The notes under the pieces were generated by a model. The model was not told where the DNA came from, made no database searches, and was given only the letters and a program-made list of their open reading frames with translations. 39,134 bases of DNA from Kiritimatiellia bacterium. Lineage in GTDB: Bacteria > Verrucomicrobiota > Kiritimatiellia > UBA8416 > JADHWI01. The stretch covers positions 1 to 39,134 of the forward strand of contig JASLPY010000051.1 in the NCBI GenBank assembly GCA_030744755.1, given 5' to 3'. A program made the translations under genes and the position numbers. Positions 16,071 through 24,078 of this stretch are shown in pieces (position 1 is the first letter of the stretch; every line of letters starts with the position of its first letter).

Positions 16071-17252
16071 CTATCCGCCGCCGACAATTTCGCCCATCTT
16101 GAAGATGGGAAGGAACATGCTGATTACGATTCCGCCGATGATGACACCAAGGAAGATCATCAGCAATGGTTCCAGGAGTGAAGTGAGACCAGCAAGCATC
16201 GTATCGACTTCGTCATCATAGAAGTCTGCGATGTTGTCCATCATCTCGTCAACTTTACCGGTCTTCTCGCCGGCCTGCAGCATACGTACGAGCATCAGCG
16301 GAAATACGGTTTGTTCCACGAGGGCCGTCGACAGTGGCTCACCTTTCTCGACAGTTTCCTTTGCATTCATGATAATTCGTCCCGCAACATGATTGCCCGT
16401 CGCACCGGACACGATCTCCAACGCGTCCAGAATCGGAACGCCGCTCTTGATAAGCTGGCCAAAGGTTCGCGCGAAGCGAGCGGAGGCTACTTTCTGGTTC
16501 AGAAGACCAAACACCGGGGCCTTGAGAACGAAACTGTCGAAGCTATACGCGCCTTTGGGTGAGGCCTTCCATTTCTTGAAGGCGATCACGCAGAAAACGA
16601 TGCCTGCAAACACGTACAGGCCGTACTGCCGCCCGAAATCACTTGTGTTCAGGAGAAACTGGGTGGGTCCGGGAAGTTTTGCACCGAAATCCTCGAACAT
16701 CTTCCCGAAGACCGGAACAATGAAAAGGATCATCGCGACTGCAATTGAGATTGCAATAGTGAGAACGATGGTCGGGTACATCATCGCCGATTTGACCTTT
16801 CGACGCAGCCTGGCGCTGGCTTCAAGGAATCCGGCAAGCCTTCCTATGGTCTCGGCTAGTTGACCCCCGGTCTCACCGCCCTTCACCATGTTGCAGTAGA
16901 GCGTGTCGAAAACCGAGGGGAACTGCCTGAGTGCTTCGGAGAACGCCGCACCATTCTCAATACTGCGTGCCACTTGGCGTACAACGGCTTTGAATCCGGG
17001 GTTATCGGTCTGTTCTTCAAGCGTATCAAGGCACGACACAATCGGCATGCCAGCCGACAGCATGGAAGACAATTGCCGCGAGAAAGATGGAAGCAAATCG
17101 TTCTGAATCTTCTTTGCCCCGGGAATTTTCTGCTTAACCTTCGCACGTTTGGCTTTGTTGGCATCAGCAGTGATTCCTCGACGCTTTGTGGCCCTGGCAC
17201 CCGCTTGTGCTCCACGTGGCGCGGCCTGTGTTGCTCTAAGAACTGGGCTCAT
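16071..17252 (-). CDS. pilC: PilC/GspF inner-membrane platform protein
   Basis: A 393-residue polytopic membrane protein with two copies of the GspF domain. The first, about 55-178, has SFSRQLSSMLSAGMPIVSCL and VKGGETGGQL; the second, about 258-380, has RFARTFGQLIKSGVPILDAL and LQAGEKTGKVDEML-like sequence. Membrane segments are near 162-185, 213-232 and 362-385. The N-terminus (1-45) is basic and rich in Ala/Lys. It forms the inner-membrane base on which PilB acts. ATG at 17252 has GGGAGAA about 8 bases ahead. It is 48 bases downstream of pilB and so probably in one operon. It could equally be named GspF; the system type cannot be decided from this protein alone. Confidence 0.93.
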   Translation of the reverse strand: MSPVLRATQAAPRGAQAGARATKRRGITADANKAKRAKVKQKIPGAKKIQNDLLPSFSRQLSSMLSAGMPIVSCLDTLEEQTDNPGFKAVVRQVARSIENGAAFSEALRQFPSVFDTLYCNMVKGGETGGQLAETIGRLAGFLEASARLRRKVKSAMMYPTIVLTIAISIAVAMILFIVPVFGKMFEDFGAKLPGPTQFLLNTSDFGRQYGLYVFAGIVFCVIAFKKWKASPKGAYSFDSFVLKAPVFGLLNQKVASARFARTFGQLIKSGVPILDALEIVSGATGNHVAGRIIMNAKETVEKGEPLSTALVEQTVFPLMLVRMLQAGEKTGKVDEMMDNIADFYDDEVDTMLAGLTSLLEPLLMIFLGVIIGGIVISMFLPIFKMGEIVGGG

Positions 17253-17300
17253 CTGATTACTTCTCCCGCCAATTTACACTCTGTACTCTGCGGTGGCGGG

Positions 17301-19019
17301 TTACTCGCCACCGGTTACCTCGAGTGCGGCTTCAATACTGGTTATTCCTTCCTTCACACGAATAAGACCCGCATCTTTAAGGGAGACCATTCCATTCTCC
17401 CTCCCAAGCTGGCGCAGTTCGGGGGTGTTGGATCCCCTGAGGATGCCGTCCCTGACAGTTTCGTTAACCAGCAGCACTTCCATTATAGCACCGCGGCCCT
17501 TGTAACCGGTGCCCGAACAACGTGGGCAGCCTCCGGCGGCGAAGATTTTCGTATCATCGAAGAAATCCGGTTCTATGTGATTTGTCTTCAAGATATCCGG
17601 TGAGATCGAGGCCGGCTTTTTGCAAGCCGTGCAAAGCTTGCGGTACAGGCGTTGAGCCTGGGATACGACGAGCGAGGATCCCAGCATGAAGGGCTCGATA
17701 CCCATATCAACCAGTCGGGTTACCGCGCCCGGCGCATCATTGGTATGCAGCGTACTCATAACAAGGTGGCCAGTCAGAGCGGCCTTTATGGCGATTTCGG
17801 CGGTTTCACCATCACGAATCTCACCGACAAGAACGATGTCCGGATCCTGCCTCAGAATCGAGCGCAGAGCGGTAGCGAATGTCAGGCCGATCTCGGAGTT
17901 CATCTGCACCTGGTTGATCCCGTGTAGCTGATATTCGACGGGGTCTTCGCAAGTAATGATATTCACATCGGGCTGGTTGAGGTCCTGCAGACAGGAATAC
18001 AGGGTCGTGGTTTTGCCGCTGCCGGTAGGGCCGGTAACCAGGATGATCCCGTTTGGCTGGGCAATGGCATAGTTCATTGACTTTTCCGACACCTCGTCCA
18101 GACCCAGTGCGGCGAGGCTCGGCGCCAGCGAACTCTTGTCGAGGATTCGCATAACTATCTTCTCACCAAATACGGTGGGGAGAATGCTCACACGCAGGTC
18201 CACTTCCTTGCGCAGCGCCTTTATGTTGAAACGTCCATCCTGGGGGCGTCGCCGCTCGGCAATATCAAGATCGGACATGATCTTGACACGGGATATTATT
18301 GCTGATTGCAGGTTCTTTGGCGGTCCGGGCCTTTCCTGCAGGTCGCCGTCGATTCTGTAACGCAGTCTCAACTGTTTTTCCATCGGTTCAATATGTATGT
18401 CACTGGCGCCGGTGCGCAGGGCCTCAACAAGAATCATGTTGACCATGCGGATTACGGGAGCGCCCTCGGCTGTCTCGAGCATTTCGTCAAGGCTCTGCTG
18501 CTCTTCAATCCCACTCTCATCCATGACCTCTACGTCACTGTCATCACGCATGAGCTCTTCCATGTCGAGCCCCTGGGATGATTCTGTGAAGATTCTCGAG
18601 AGTGATTCGCCGATCTCTTCTTCTGACGTAACCAGCGTGGTGATATTCATTCCGGTTATCGAACGAAGTTCGTCAATGGCTACGAGGTCGAACGGATCTC
18701 CCAGAGCCACCGTAAGCGTGTGTCCGATCCTTGCAACCGGCACGACCAGCCTTTGTGTCATTGTCTCGCGCGGGAGCAGATCCAGCAGTTCTTGACTTGG
18801 AGCAAAATGAGCCAACGTTATTGGCGGCATGTTCAGGTACTCGGACAGAACCAGGGTCATATCCCTGCTACGGACGAGATTCTTGTCCGTGAGGTATTTT
18901 TCGAGGCGAACTCCCTTGTTGTGCGCATCGGCAGATGCTTCCTTGAGAGCAGGGGCCTCTATGGCACCCCTTTCCAGGAGAATGTCCGAGATTCTATCTC
19001 TGAACTGTTGCTTCGCCAT
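17301..19019 (-). CDS. pilB: PilB/GspE assembly ATPase
   Basis: A 572-residue secretion ATPase. MshEN (GspE N-terminal) domain at about 1-150 (RISDILLERGAI ... VALGDPFDLVAIDEL); N2 domain about 175-290; catalytic core with Walker A GPTGSGKT (330-337), Asp box CEDPVEY (357-363), Walker B region DPDIVLVGEIRD (392-403), His box around 419-427. Zinc-type cysteines at 463, 466, 498 and 501 (CTAC...CPRC), as in PilB/GspE. It powers pilin or pseudopilin polymerisation at the inner membrane. ATG at 19019 has GAGGAAA close ahead. It is divergent from the MshEN/TPR gene at 19328. No PilT retraction ATPase is in the window. Confidence 0.94.
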   Translation of the reverse strand: MAKQQFRDRISDILLERGAIEAPALKEASADAHNKGVRLEKYLTDKNLVRSRDMTLVLSEYLNMPPITLAHFAPSQELLDLLPRETMTQRLVVPVARIGHTLTVALGDPFDLVAIDELRSITGMNITTLVTSEEEIGESLSRIFTESSQGLDMEELMRDDSDVEVMDESGIEEQQSLDEMLETAEGAPVIRMVNMILVEALRTGASDIHIEPMEKQLRLRYRIDGDLQERPGPPKNLQSAIISRVKIMSDLDIAERRRPQDGRFNIKALRKEVDLRVSILPTVFGEKIVMRILDKSSLAPSLAALGLDEVSEKSMNYAIAQPNGIILVTGPTGSGKTTTLYSCLQDLNQPDVNIITCEDPVEYQLHGINQVQMNSEIGLTFATALRSILRQDPDIVLVGEIRDGETAEIAIKAALTGHLVMSTLHTNDAPGAVTRLVDMGIEPFMLGSSLVVSQAQRLYRKLCTACKKPASISPDILKTNHIEPDFFDDTKIFAAGGCPRCSGTGYKGRGAIMEVLLVNETVRDGILRGSNTPELRQLGRENGMVSLKDAGLIRVKEGITSIEAALEVTGGE

Positions 19020-19095
19020 GATTTCCTCGTTCCTGCTTTTCCAGTAGGTCTGACACCACCACGGCCCACCCGAGCGGTATGCGGCAAATTATAAA

Positions 19096-19111
19096 GCAGT
19101 TTCCAGTCCAA
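19096..19111 (-). promoter_or_regulatory. Weak candidate sigma-54 promoter for pilB-pilC
   Basis: The minus strand reads TTGGACTGGAAACTGC followed by T. Spacing GG-N10-GC is right and the -12 box CTGCT equals that of pilin-like gene 1, but the -24 box (TGGACTG) differs from consensus at three places. It lies about 77 bases before the pilB start. Confidence 0.4.
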
Positions 19112-19265
19112 AAGTCTCGCATAAATAAAAAAGTGTGCCCGAAAGCGTACCTGTCCCCCAGTTGCACCGCGAAGATCGGAACTTTTTGCAAGTTCCGCTA
19201 CAGAGACTCGCGTCTCAAAAGAGGCCACTGCGGTAAATGATTCCCCTGCGTTTCCGCTTGGCCAT

Positions 19266-19282
19266 AGGGCTCAATTCTTGCT
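19266..19282 (+). promoter_or_regulatory. Candidate sigma-54 promoter for TPR/MshEN gene
   Basis: The plus strand reads AGGGCTCAATTCTTGCT: consensus TTGCT -12 box and GG-N10-GC spacing, with two changes in the -24 box. It lies about 46 bases before the ATG at 19328. With the candidate at 19096-19111 this would give a divergent pair. Confidence 0.4.
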
Positions 19283-19327
19283 AGAACAGAGCATCACGGG
19301 ATTCTTATCCATATGGAGGCAGGTAAC

Positions 19328-20218
19328 ATGAGTGCAGACCGAGCAACTCCTGACGCCGTTGGTGGAAACGGCGCGGAAGACGAGGTATGGGGTGCCATCG
19401 GGGCTTTCGAGCAAATCCTCGAGGCCATGCCCGATGATACTGCATCACTTGCAGCGCTTTCGCATGCTTATGCCCAGGTAGGGGACCACGCCAAAGCCGT
19501 TGACTACCTGCTGAGACTCGGAAACGCTCTCCTGACCCAGTCGGATTTCGCGGCGGCAGCGCAGCTTGTTGACAAGCTCAAACGCTACGAAGATGACCCG
19601 AAGGTACAGGAGTTGATGCAGCGCATATCGCAGCTTTCATCGTTTGAAGAGCCCGCTGAAACACCCGTCCAAGCCGCTGCTTCATCGGTTTCCTCATCAA
19701 AGATCTCCCCGCATGAAGTGGCAGCGCTCAGCTCGTTCAAAGTGGCCGACGAACTTTCGTTGGCCTGGAGCATAATGGAATCAGGCGAACTCACGCAGGA
19801 TGAATACGCCAACGTCGTCCAGGATCTGTCCGAGATGTCGGCTTCTGACAGCACGGATACGGTATCTGTGCTGCATGTTCTGGAGGCCCGTGGATACAAG
19901 AACCTGGAAAGAATCCTCGAAAACCTGGCGAAGGAATGCTCGACTCCATTCGTATCATTGACAAGCTACGAGTTCCGGTGGCAGGCTGTCTCTCTTCTGC
20001 CGGTACAGTTCTGTTCAAAACGTGGTACCCTGGCTTTTGAGTTGCTGGGTGACGATGTCCTTGTGGCCGTGATGAATCCGCAGGACCAGCAGCTCAGAAA
20101 AGATGTACGCAAGATCCTGGGCAGGAAATGCCATTTCTACCTCGCTCTGTCCTCAGAGTTTGACCAGGTGCTGGCGAGATACAGCGAAGCTCTTGAACAC
20201 GACGGGGAAGAAGAGTAG
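19328..20218 (+). CDS. TPR protein with stand-alone MshEN (GspE N-terminal) domain
   Basis: A 296-residue cytoplasmic protein. The ATG at 19328 is preferred over 19313 because the perfect GGAGG (19315-19319) would fall inside the longer form and sits 8 bases before 19328. The N-terminal half has helical TPR-like repeats (about 20-100: FEQILEAMPDDTASLAALSHAYAQ, VDYLLRLGNALL). A low-complexity SSVSSSK linker follows. The C-terminal part, about 130-290, is a MshEN-type module like the start of PilB (SIMESGELTQDEYANVVQDL ... VLHVLEARGYKNLERILENL ... LLPVQFCSKRGTLAFELL ... VAVMNPQDQQLRKDVRKILG), with no ATPase part. MshEN domains of some PilB/MshE ATPases bind cyclic di-GMP. The protein may regulate or bridge the motor; it is divergent from pilB. 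Confidence 0.72.
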   Translation: MSADRATPDAVGGNGAEDEVWGAIGAFEQILEAMPDDTASLAALSHAYAQVGDHAKAVDYLLRLGNALLTQSDFAAAAQLVDKLKRYEDDPKVQELMQRISQLSSFEEPAETPVQAAASSVSSSKISPHEVAALSSFKVADELSLAWSIMESGELTQDEYANVVQDLSEMSASDSTDTVSVLHVLEARGYKNLERILENLAKECSTPFVSLTSYEFRWQAVSLLPVQFCSKRGTLAFELLGDDVLVAVMNPQDQQLRKDVRKILGRKCHFYLALSSEFDQVLARYSEALEHDGEEE

Positions 20219-20335
20219 GTATCGTTCAGTCTAGCCATAAATTATCATTAGTGAGAAGAACTGCTCCCAAACCAGGCACTCGGACAGCATATCTCTGTTT
20301 CGGCCTCTACGAGCTGGCGCTTGCCACCGCGCCGT

Positions 20336-21316
20336 CTATTTCGTCGTCTGGCCTATCTTGAGAGTCTGGATCTTTCCGTTATAGCTCAGCATGACGGATT
20401 TGCGCTGAAGGCCCACCAATTTCACCCCGGCAATCGTTTCGCCGACGCTGATGAACTCACCATTCAGTATCGCCGTACCATCATTGCCCGCTCCCACAAA
20501 TCCGCCGAGCGTAACGCTGGGCCAGGCGGCAGGTGGCGGTGGCTGAGAGCTCTCGGGTTCTGCCGTTGCGCTCGGCACCGCAGGTTCCGCCTTTGCGGTT
20601 TGAACAGGCGGTTCTGCAGCCGGTTCTGCCACCGGCTTTGCAACTGCAGGTTCAGCCTGTGGCTTTACGTCAGGCTCCGTGGTTCCCTTGTCTTCAACCA
20701 ACTGGAAAGGTTTCGGAATCTCGACGGGTTTATCCGGTTGAGTGGTTGCTGCGGGAGCTTCCGCAACAGTCGTATCGGGCTTGACCGCGGGCGTCTCCGG
20801 GGCATCGTCGGGCTTCACTGTGCCGGCATCCGCCACCGGCGGATCTGGCTCTACCTGTGTTGCATCGCCATCAACCGCCACTGCGACCGGTTGTTCCGAT
20901 TCGCCATCTGTCCCTTGCATCCCGATATCGGAGGCGACCTCTTGCTGAGCGCGCCATTTTTTGAAAGCGATCGAGGCTCCCCAGGAAAGAGCGCCTATTA
21001 TCACGAAGAGTATCAGTAGAACAGACAGTAGGCTGAGCCAGGCCCTCGATGCCGATTCAGTTTTCGGTTCAGAAGGTTCCTGATCCGGCTTCTTATCACT
21101 CGTCTGTGGTTCCTGCCCGGCAGGCTCCTCTGGTTGTTCAGGGGCTACCGTTGGTTTCAGGGGCAGCGTTCTTGGCTGCTCGGGAGGAGCGATTTCGCCC
21201 TGCTGCTTCACTTGCGGCGCTGCTTCCGCCGGCTGCGCTACAGGCTGTTCCTCTTCCTGGTTCTCCGCCCCCTGATCTTCCTGCTGTCTTTTCAGTGCTT
21301 CCTGAATGAGGCTCAT
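20336..21316 (-). CDS. gspB: GspB-like secretion assembly protein
   Basis: A 326-residue protein. It begins MSLIQEALKRQQ, the usual short cytoplasmic start of GspB, then a Glu/Gln/Pro-rich linker, one membrane segment (about 93-117), a long Pro/Ala/Glu-rich periplasmic spacer (about 130-260) suited to crossing peptidoglycan, and a conserved C-terminal domain (about 270-326: NGEFISVGETIAGVKLVGLQ ... VMLSYNGKIQTLKIGQ) typical of T2SSB. GspB works with GspA to place or multimerise the secretin in the outer membrane. Its start overlaps the stop of gspA by 4 bases (ATGA), so the two are coupled. The linker is much longer than in small GspB proteins. Confidence 0.82.
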   Translation of the reverse strand: MSLIQEALKRQQEDQGAENQEEEQPVAQPAEAAPQVKQQGEIAPPEQPRTLPLKPTVAPEQPEEPAGQEPQTSDKKPDQEPSEPKTESASRAWLSLLSVLLILFVIIGALSWGASIAFKKWRAQQEVASDIGMQGTDGESEQPVAVAVDGDATQVEPDPPVADAGTVKPDDAPETPAVKPDTTVAEAPAATTQPDKPVEIPKPFQLVEDKGTTEPDVKPQAEPAVAKPVAEPAAEPPVQTAKAEPAVPSATAEPESSQPPPPAAWPSVTLGGFVGAGNDGTAILNGEFISVGETIAGVKLVGLQRKSVMLSYNGKIQTLKIGQTTK

Positions 21317-22122
21317 GACGTGCCCTCCAGCTGCTTCATCGCCCTGTCAACGCAGGGCGCATTAATGCTGTTTGTTTTAAGTACATACCCCGCCAGCAAT
21401 GTATGATCGCAAACCGCATTGATCAGCCGGGGACAACCTTTTGTGAACTTGTAAATCTTCTTCAGGGCCGCTTTCTCGAAGGTGATGCGGCCATTGGCAC
21501 CTGCCACTGCGAGCCGATGATCTATGTAGTTGGTCACCTCGTCCAGGGTCAGGGGAGGAATATGGTAGCGTATGGTGATCCGCTGCCTGAGCTGCCTGAG
21601 ATCCGGTCTTGCCAGGCGTTCTTTGAGTTCCGGCTGCCCGCACAGAACAATCTGGATGAGCTTGTGCTGGTCCGTCTCGAGATTCGAGAGGAGCCTCACC
21701 TGTTCCATCACCTGTGGCGACAGATCCTGGGCTTCATCGATCAGAAGTGCAACGTTTGCGCCCTGCCGGTTCTTCTCCAGCAAAAACGCGTTGAGCGTCT
21801 CTATATAGGTAAGACGGTCGCGTCCCCTGATCTCAAGGCCGAAATCGTTGAGCATGGCTCTCATCAACTGCGTTTCGGTGAGGGAGGGATTAAGGATCAG
21901 GGCCGTTTCGACAGAACTGCTCAGGGCCGAAAGGACCGCGCGGCACAACGTGGTCTTTCCCGAACCTACCTCACCGGTGAGTTCGATGAAGCCTTTCCTG
22001 TTGCTTATGCCGTACAGCATATGATCGTAGGCTTCCCTGTGGTGCGGAGCAAAATACAGGAAGCGCGGGTCGGGCGTTATGTTAAACGGCATCTCGTTGA
22101 GGTCGTAATACTCCAGGTACAC
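21313..22122 (-). CDS. gspA: GspA/ExeA-type AAA ATPase, short form
   Basis: A 269-residue ATPase beginning MYLEYYDLNEMPFNITPDPRF, the standard ExeA opening. Walker A GEVGSGKT (50-57), Walker B ALLIDEAQD (125-133), sensor region IQIVLCGQPEL and arginine-rich LRQRITIRYH follow. Full ExeA/GspA has about 500 residues with a periplasmic peptidoglycan-binding part after a membrane segment; this copy ends after the AAA domain and has neither. The peptidoglycan role must therefore lie with GspB or another protein. It lies 14 bases downstream of the His-tailed TPR gene and overlaps gspB by 4 bases, so the three form one operon. Confidence 0.88.
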   Translation of the reverse strand: MYLEYYDLNEMPFNITPDPRFLYFAPHHREAYDHMLYGISNRKGFIELTGEVGSGKTTLCRAVLSALSSSVETALILNPSLTETQLMRAMLNDFGLEIRGRDRLTYIETLNAFLLEKNRQGANVALLIDEAQDLSPQVMEQVRLLSNLETDQHKLIQIVLCGQPELKERLARPDLRQLRQRITIRYHIPPLTLDEVTNYIDHRLAVAGANGRITFEKAALKKIYKFTKGCPRLINAVCDHTLLAGYVLKTNSINAPCVDRAMKQLEGTS

Positions 22123-22136
22123 TTTATACCGTCCCC

Positions 22137-23048
22137 TCAGTGACTACAGCCTGCCTTGCAATGTTCATCATGCTCATGGTCATGCTCATGCTCTTCGTGC
22201 TCGTCGTCCCTGTCACACTGGTGCACTTGCTGCTTCTGCTGTTCCAGCATCTGGTCCAGAATCCTCGTCGCCAGGACAACCGGTTTTTCACCTTTCCGCA
22301 GATCGTCTATCCGTTCCCGCATCCCCGCCCGTTCGGGGAACATCCTGACGATTTCTTCCAATAGCCCTATTTCGCTATCGATTTCGCCTTGTAGTTCATG
22401 CAGAAGAGCGCGATAAAGAAGGATCTCGGCCTTCTCAAACATCGCCTCCTTGACGGCTTCCGGGTCTTCTTTGTCCAAGTTGCCCGGCCAGAAATTGATT
22501 GCAGCCGTGAAAGCTTTCTCTGCGTCCTCGATCTTTCCCTCTCTCAGAAACAGCCGGCCCATATCCAGCTTTACCTGGTGACTGCCCGGATTGTTCCTTT
22601 GTGCCTCAAGCAGCACTTCGTATGCCATATTTGCGCTTCTCGCGTCGCTTGCCAGCCAAAAAGCAGCAACGCGATAGATTTCCACGTTGTGCGGGTCCAT
22701 GCGAAGTGCCATCCACAGCCAGGGCAGCATCTCGGCTGTTTCGTCGCCCCGCAGATGGAAATGACCCTCTGGTGAGATTTCCTTGCGGGCAGTGAGAAAG
22801 AAACCGTCCTCGAAAGCCCTGTTCTTGAGGTGGGGTACGCCCTTGTGGAAGAACTGGTCGGCAGTCCCGTAGAGCTGTGCGCTCAAGGCATGCCTGCTCT
22901 GTCCGAGCAGCGCACCGGCTACGGAGTCGCCGCGTTTCGCGTCCGGACTCTCCGCAGTCCACGTAAGCCGGCAGGAAAGACAGAATCCAGCCCCCCACAA
23001 AGCCGCAAGGGCCAGCCACGGTCCCATTCTTGTCATTCGGTCGCTCAT
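22137..23048 (-). CDS. Membrane-anchored TPR protein with His-rich tail
   Basis: A 303-residue protein. An N-terminal hydrophobic segment (about 9-27, GPWLALAALWGAGFCLSC) acts as signal anchor. The body is helical with TPR-like units (about 120-245: ALRMDPHNVEIYRVAAFWLA, NPGSHQVKLDMGRLFLREGK, AEKAFTAAINFWPGN). The last 26 residues contain nine His, many Asp/Glu and two Cys (HEEHEHDHEHDEHCKAGCSH), a likely metal-binding tail. ATG at 23048 has GAGAGGA ahead. It is the first gene of a unit with gspA and gspB, and lies 238 bases downstream of the ABC permease gene with a palindromic element in between. Function unknown; a scaffold in the periplasm is inference. Confidence 0.7.
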   Translation of the reverse strand: MSDRMTRMGPWLALAALWGAGFCLSCRLTWTAESPDAKRGDSVAGALLGQSRHALSAQLYGTADQFFHKGVPHLKNRAFEDGFFLTARKEISPEGHFHLRGDETAEMLPWLWMALRMDPHNVEIYRVAAFWLASDARSANMAYEVLLEAQRNNPGSHQVKLDMGRLFLREGKIEDAEKAFTAAINFWPGNLDKEDPEAVKEAMFEKAEILLYRALLHELQGEIDSEIGLLEEIVRMFPERAGMRERIDDLRKGEKPVVLATRILDQMLEQQKQQVHQCDRDDEHEEHEHDHEHDEHCKAGCSH

Positions 23049-23108
23049 CCAGTCCTCTCTACTACCCCCCGGCTTGTTGCCAGGAAAGACGAGGATGTTC
23101 TCTCCCCG

Positions 23109-23240
23109 GTAGGCGCCTATCTCCGAGAGGCGCCAGTGTCAGACGTGCGCCGGAAAAGTGAATGAATGGGGTGCCGCGCCGACCATTCTCCCGGGTGCCA
23201 CTCCTCTGCCGCCGGGCGCCTCACGGAGATAGGCGCCTAC
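23109..23240. repeat. Palindromic dispersed element, family A, copy 3 (MITE-like)
   Basis: A 132-bp element with 26-bp terminal inverted repeats (23109-23134 and 23215-23240) that match at 25 of 26 positions. The arms contain GTAGGCGCC, ATCTCCG and GAGGCGCC. It is the best-preserved copy of the family seen at 6007-6066 and 6361-6461. The interior has no open frame of use. It sits between two co-directional genes and may affect read-through from the ABC genes into the TPR-gspA-gspB genes. Confidence 0.82.
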
Positions 23241-23286
23241 TCTCTCTGTCCCAAATCGGCCTTACACTTCCCGAACAGGCATCTGC

Positions 23287-24078
23287 CTACTGCCCCATCG
23301 CCCCGCGCTTAAAGCGTTTTCGCCGATAGGCCATCCACGAAACCAGGATTCCCACGGCAACGATTATTGCTCCATACAGTAGCACCAGAACGAATGTCTT
23401 CAATCCCACCGGCCCATAGCCGTAAACGATTCTCTGCCGAAGATCGAATATCTCGAAATGGGGGAGGGCGTTATAGAGGAAAAGCAGACCGTCCGCCCAC
23501 ATTCCTCTTTCGCGGGCCATGAGTTCCGGAACCTTCGGTACCACGAGAAAGGAAGCCAGGGTCAACACGTACGTCAGGGTAGACGCCGCATCGCTGTTCA
23601 TGCGCGTCGAAAACACCAGTGCAATCGCTGATATCATACCCAGCGCTCCGCAATGCAGGATGTATCCCTGCAGGAGAGCCACCAGGGACAGCGATCCTCC
23701 CATTCCCACAACCACCAGTGCCACCAGTGCATAGAACAGTAGTGTAGCCACACACACGATGCTCCATGCCCCCAGCCACTTGCCAAGCACAAGCTCGAAA
23801 CGCGTAATGGGTTTTGCAAGCAGCGGGAATATCGTGCGACGGGATTCTTCCCGGGGAAGTTCCTTAACCGTCACGCTCACCGCCATGATCCAACCAAGGA
23901 CCCAGGTGAGAAGCAACCCTATGTCCTTAATATACCCGGTTACACTTCCCAGGCCAAAGATGTTAAGAGACACCAGCACCATCAGGAGCGCACCAAGCAG
24001 GATCAGAAGAACATAGAGGTCCTTCTTTCGCAGCATTTCCAGCCAGACGATCTGCGCTATTGTGCAAATGCGCGTCAT
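23287..24078 (-). CDS. ABC-2 type transporter permease
   Basis: A 263-residue membrane protein with about six hydrophobic segments (near 20-45, 50-70, 105-130, 138-158, 168-185, 225-250). The EESRRTIFPLLAKPITRFELVLGKWLGA stretch at about 77-105 (cytosolic, charged) is typical of ABC-2/NosY-like permeases, where it follows the second helix and guides the fold. Its start overlaps the stop of the ATPase gene by 4 bases (ATGA), so the two are coupled. The substrate cannot be told from sequence; relatives act in export of lipids, polysaccharides or proteins, or in cofactor assembly. Confidence 0.85.
   Translation of the reverse strand: MTRICTIAQIVWLEMLRKKDLYVLLILLGALLMVLVSLNIFGLGSVTGYIKDIGLLLTWVLGWIMAVSVTVKELPREESRRTIFPLLAKPITRFELVLGKWLGAWSIVCVATLLFYALVALVVVGMGGSLSLVALLQGYILHCGALGMISAIALVFSTRMNSDAASTLTYVLTLASFLVVPKVPELMARERGMWADGLLFLYNALPHFEIFDLRQRIVYGYGPVGLKTFVLVLLYGAIIVAVGILVSWMAYRRKRFKRGAMGQ

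Noticed and set aside
21403..22143. A 246-codon plus-strand frame over gspA
   Set aside because: GspA on the minus strand has Walker A and B motifs and operon context; this is a shadow.
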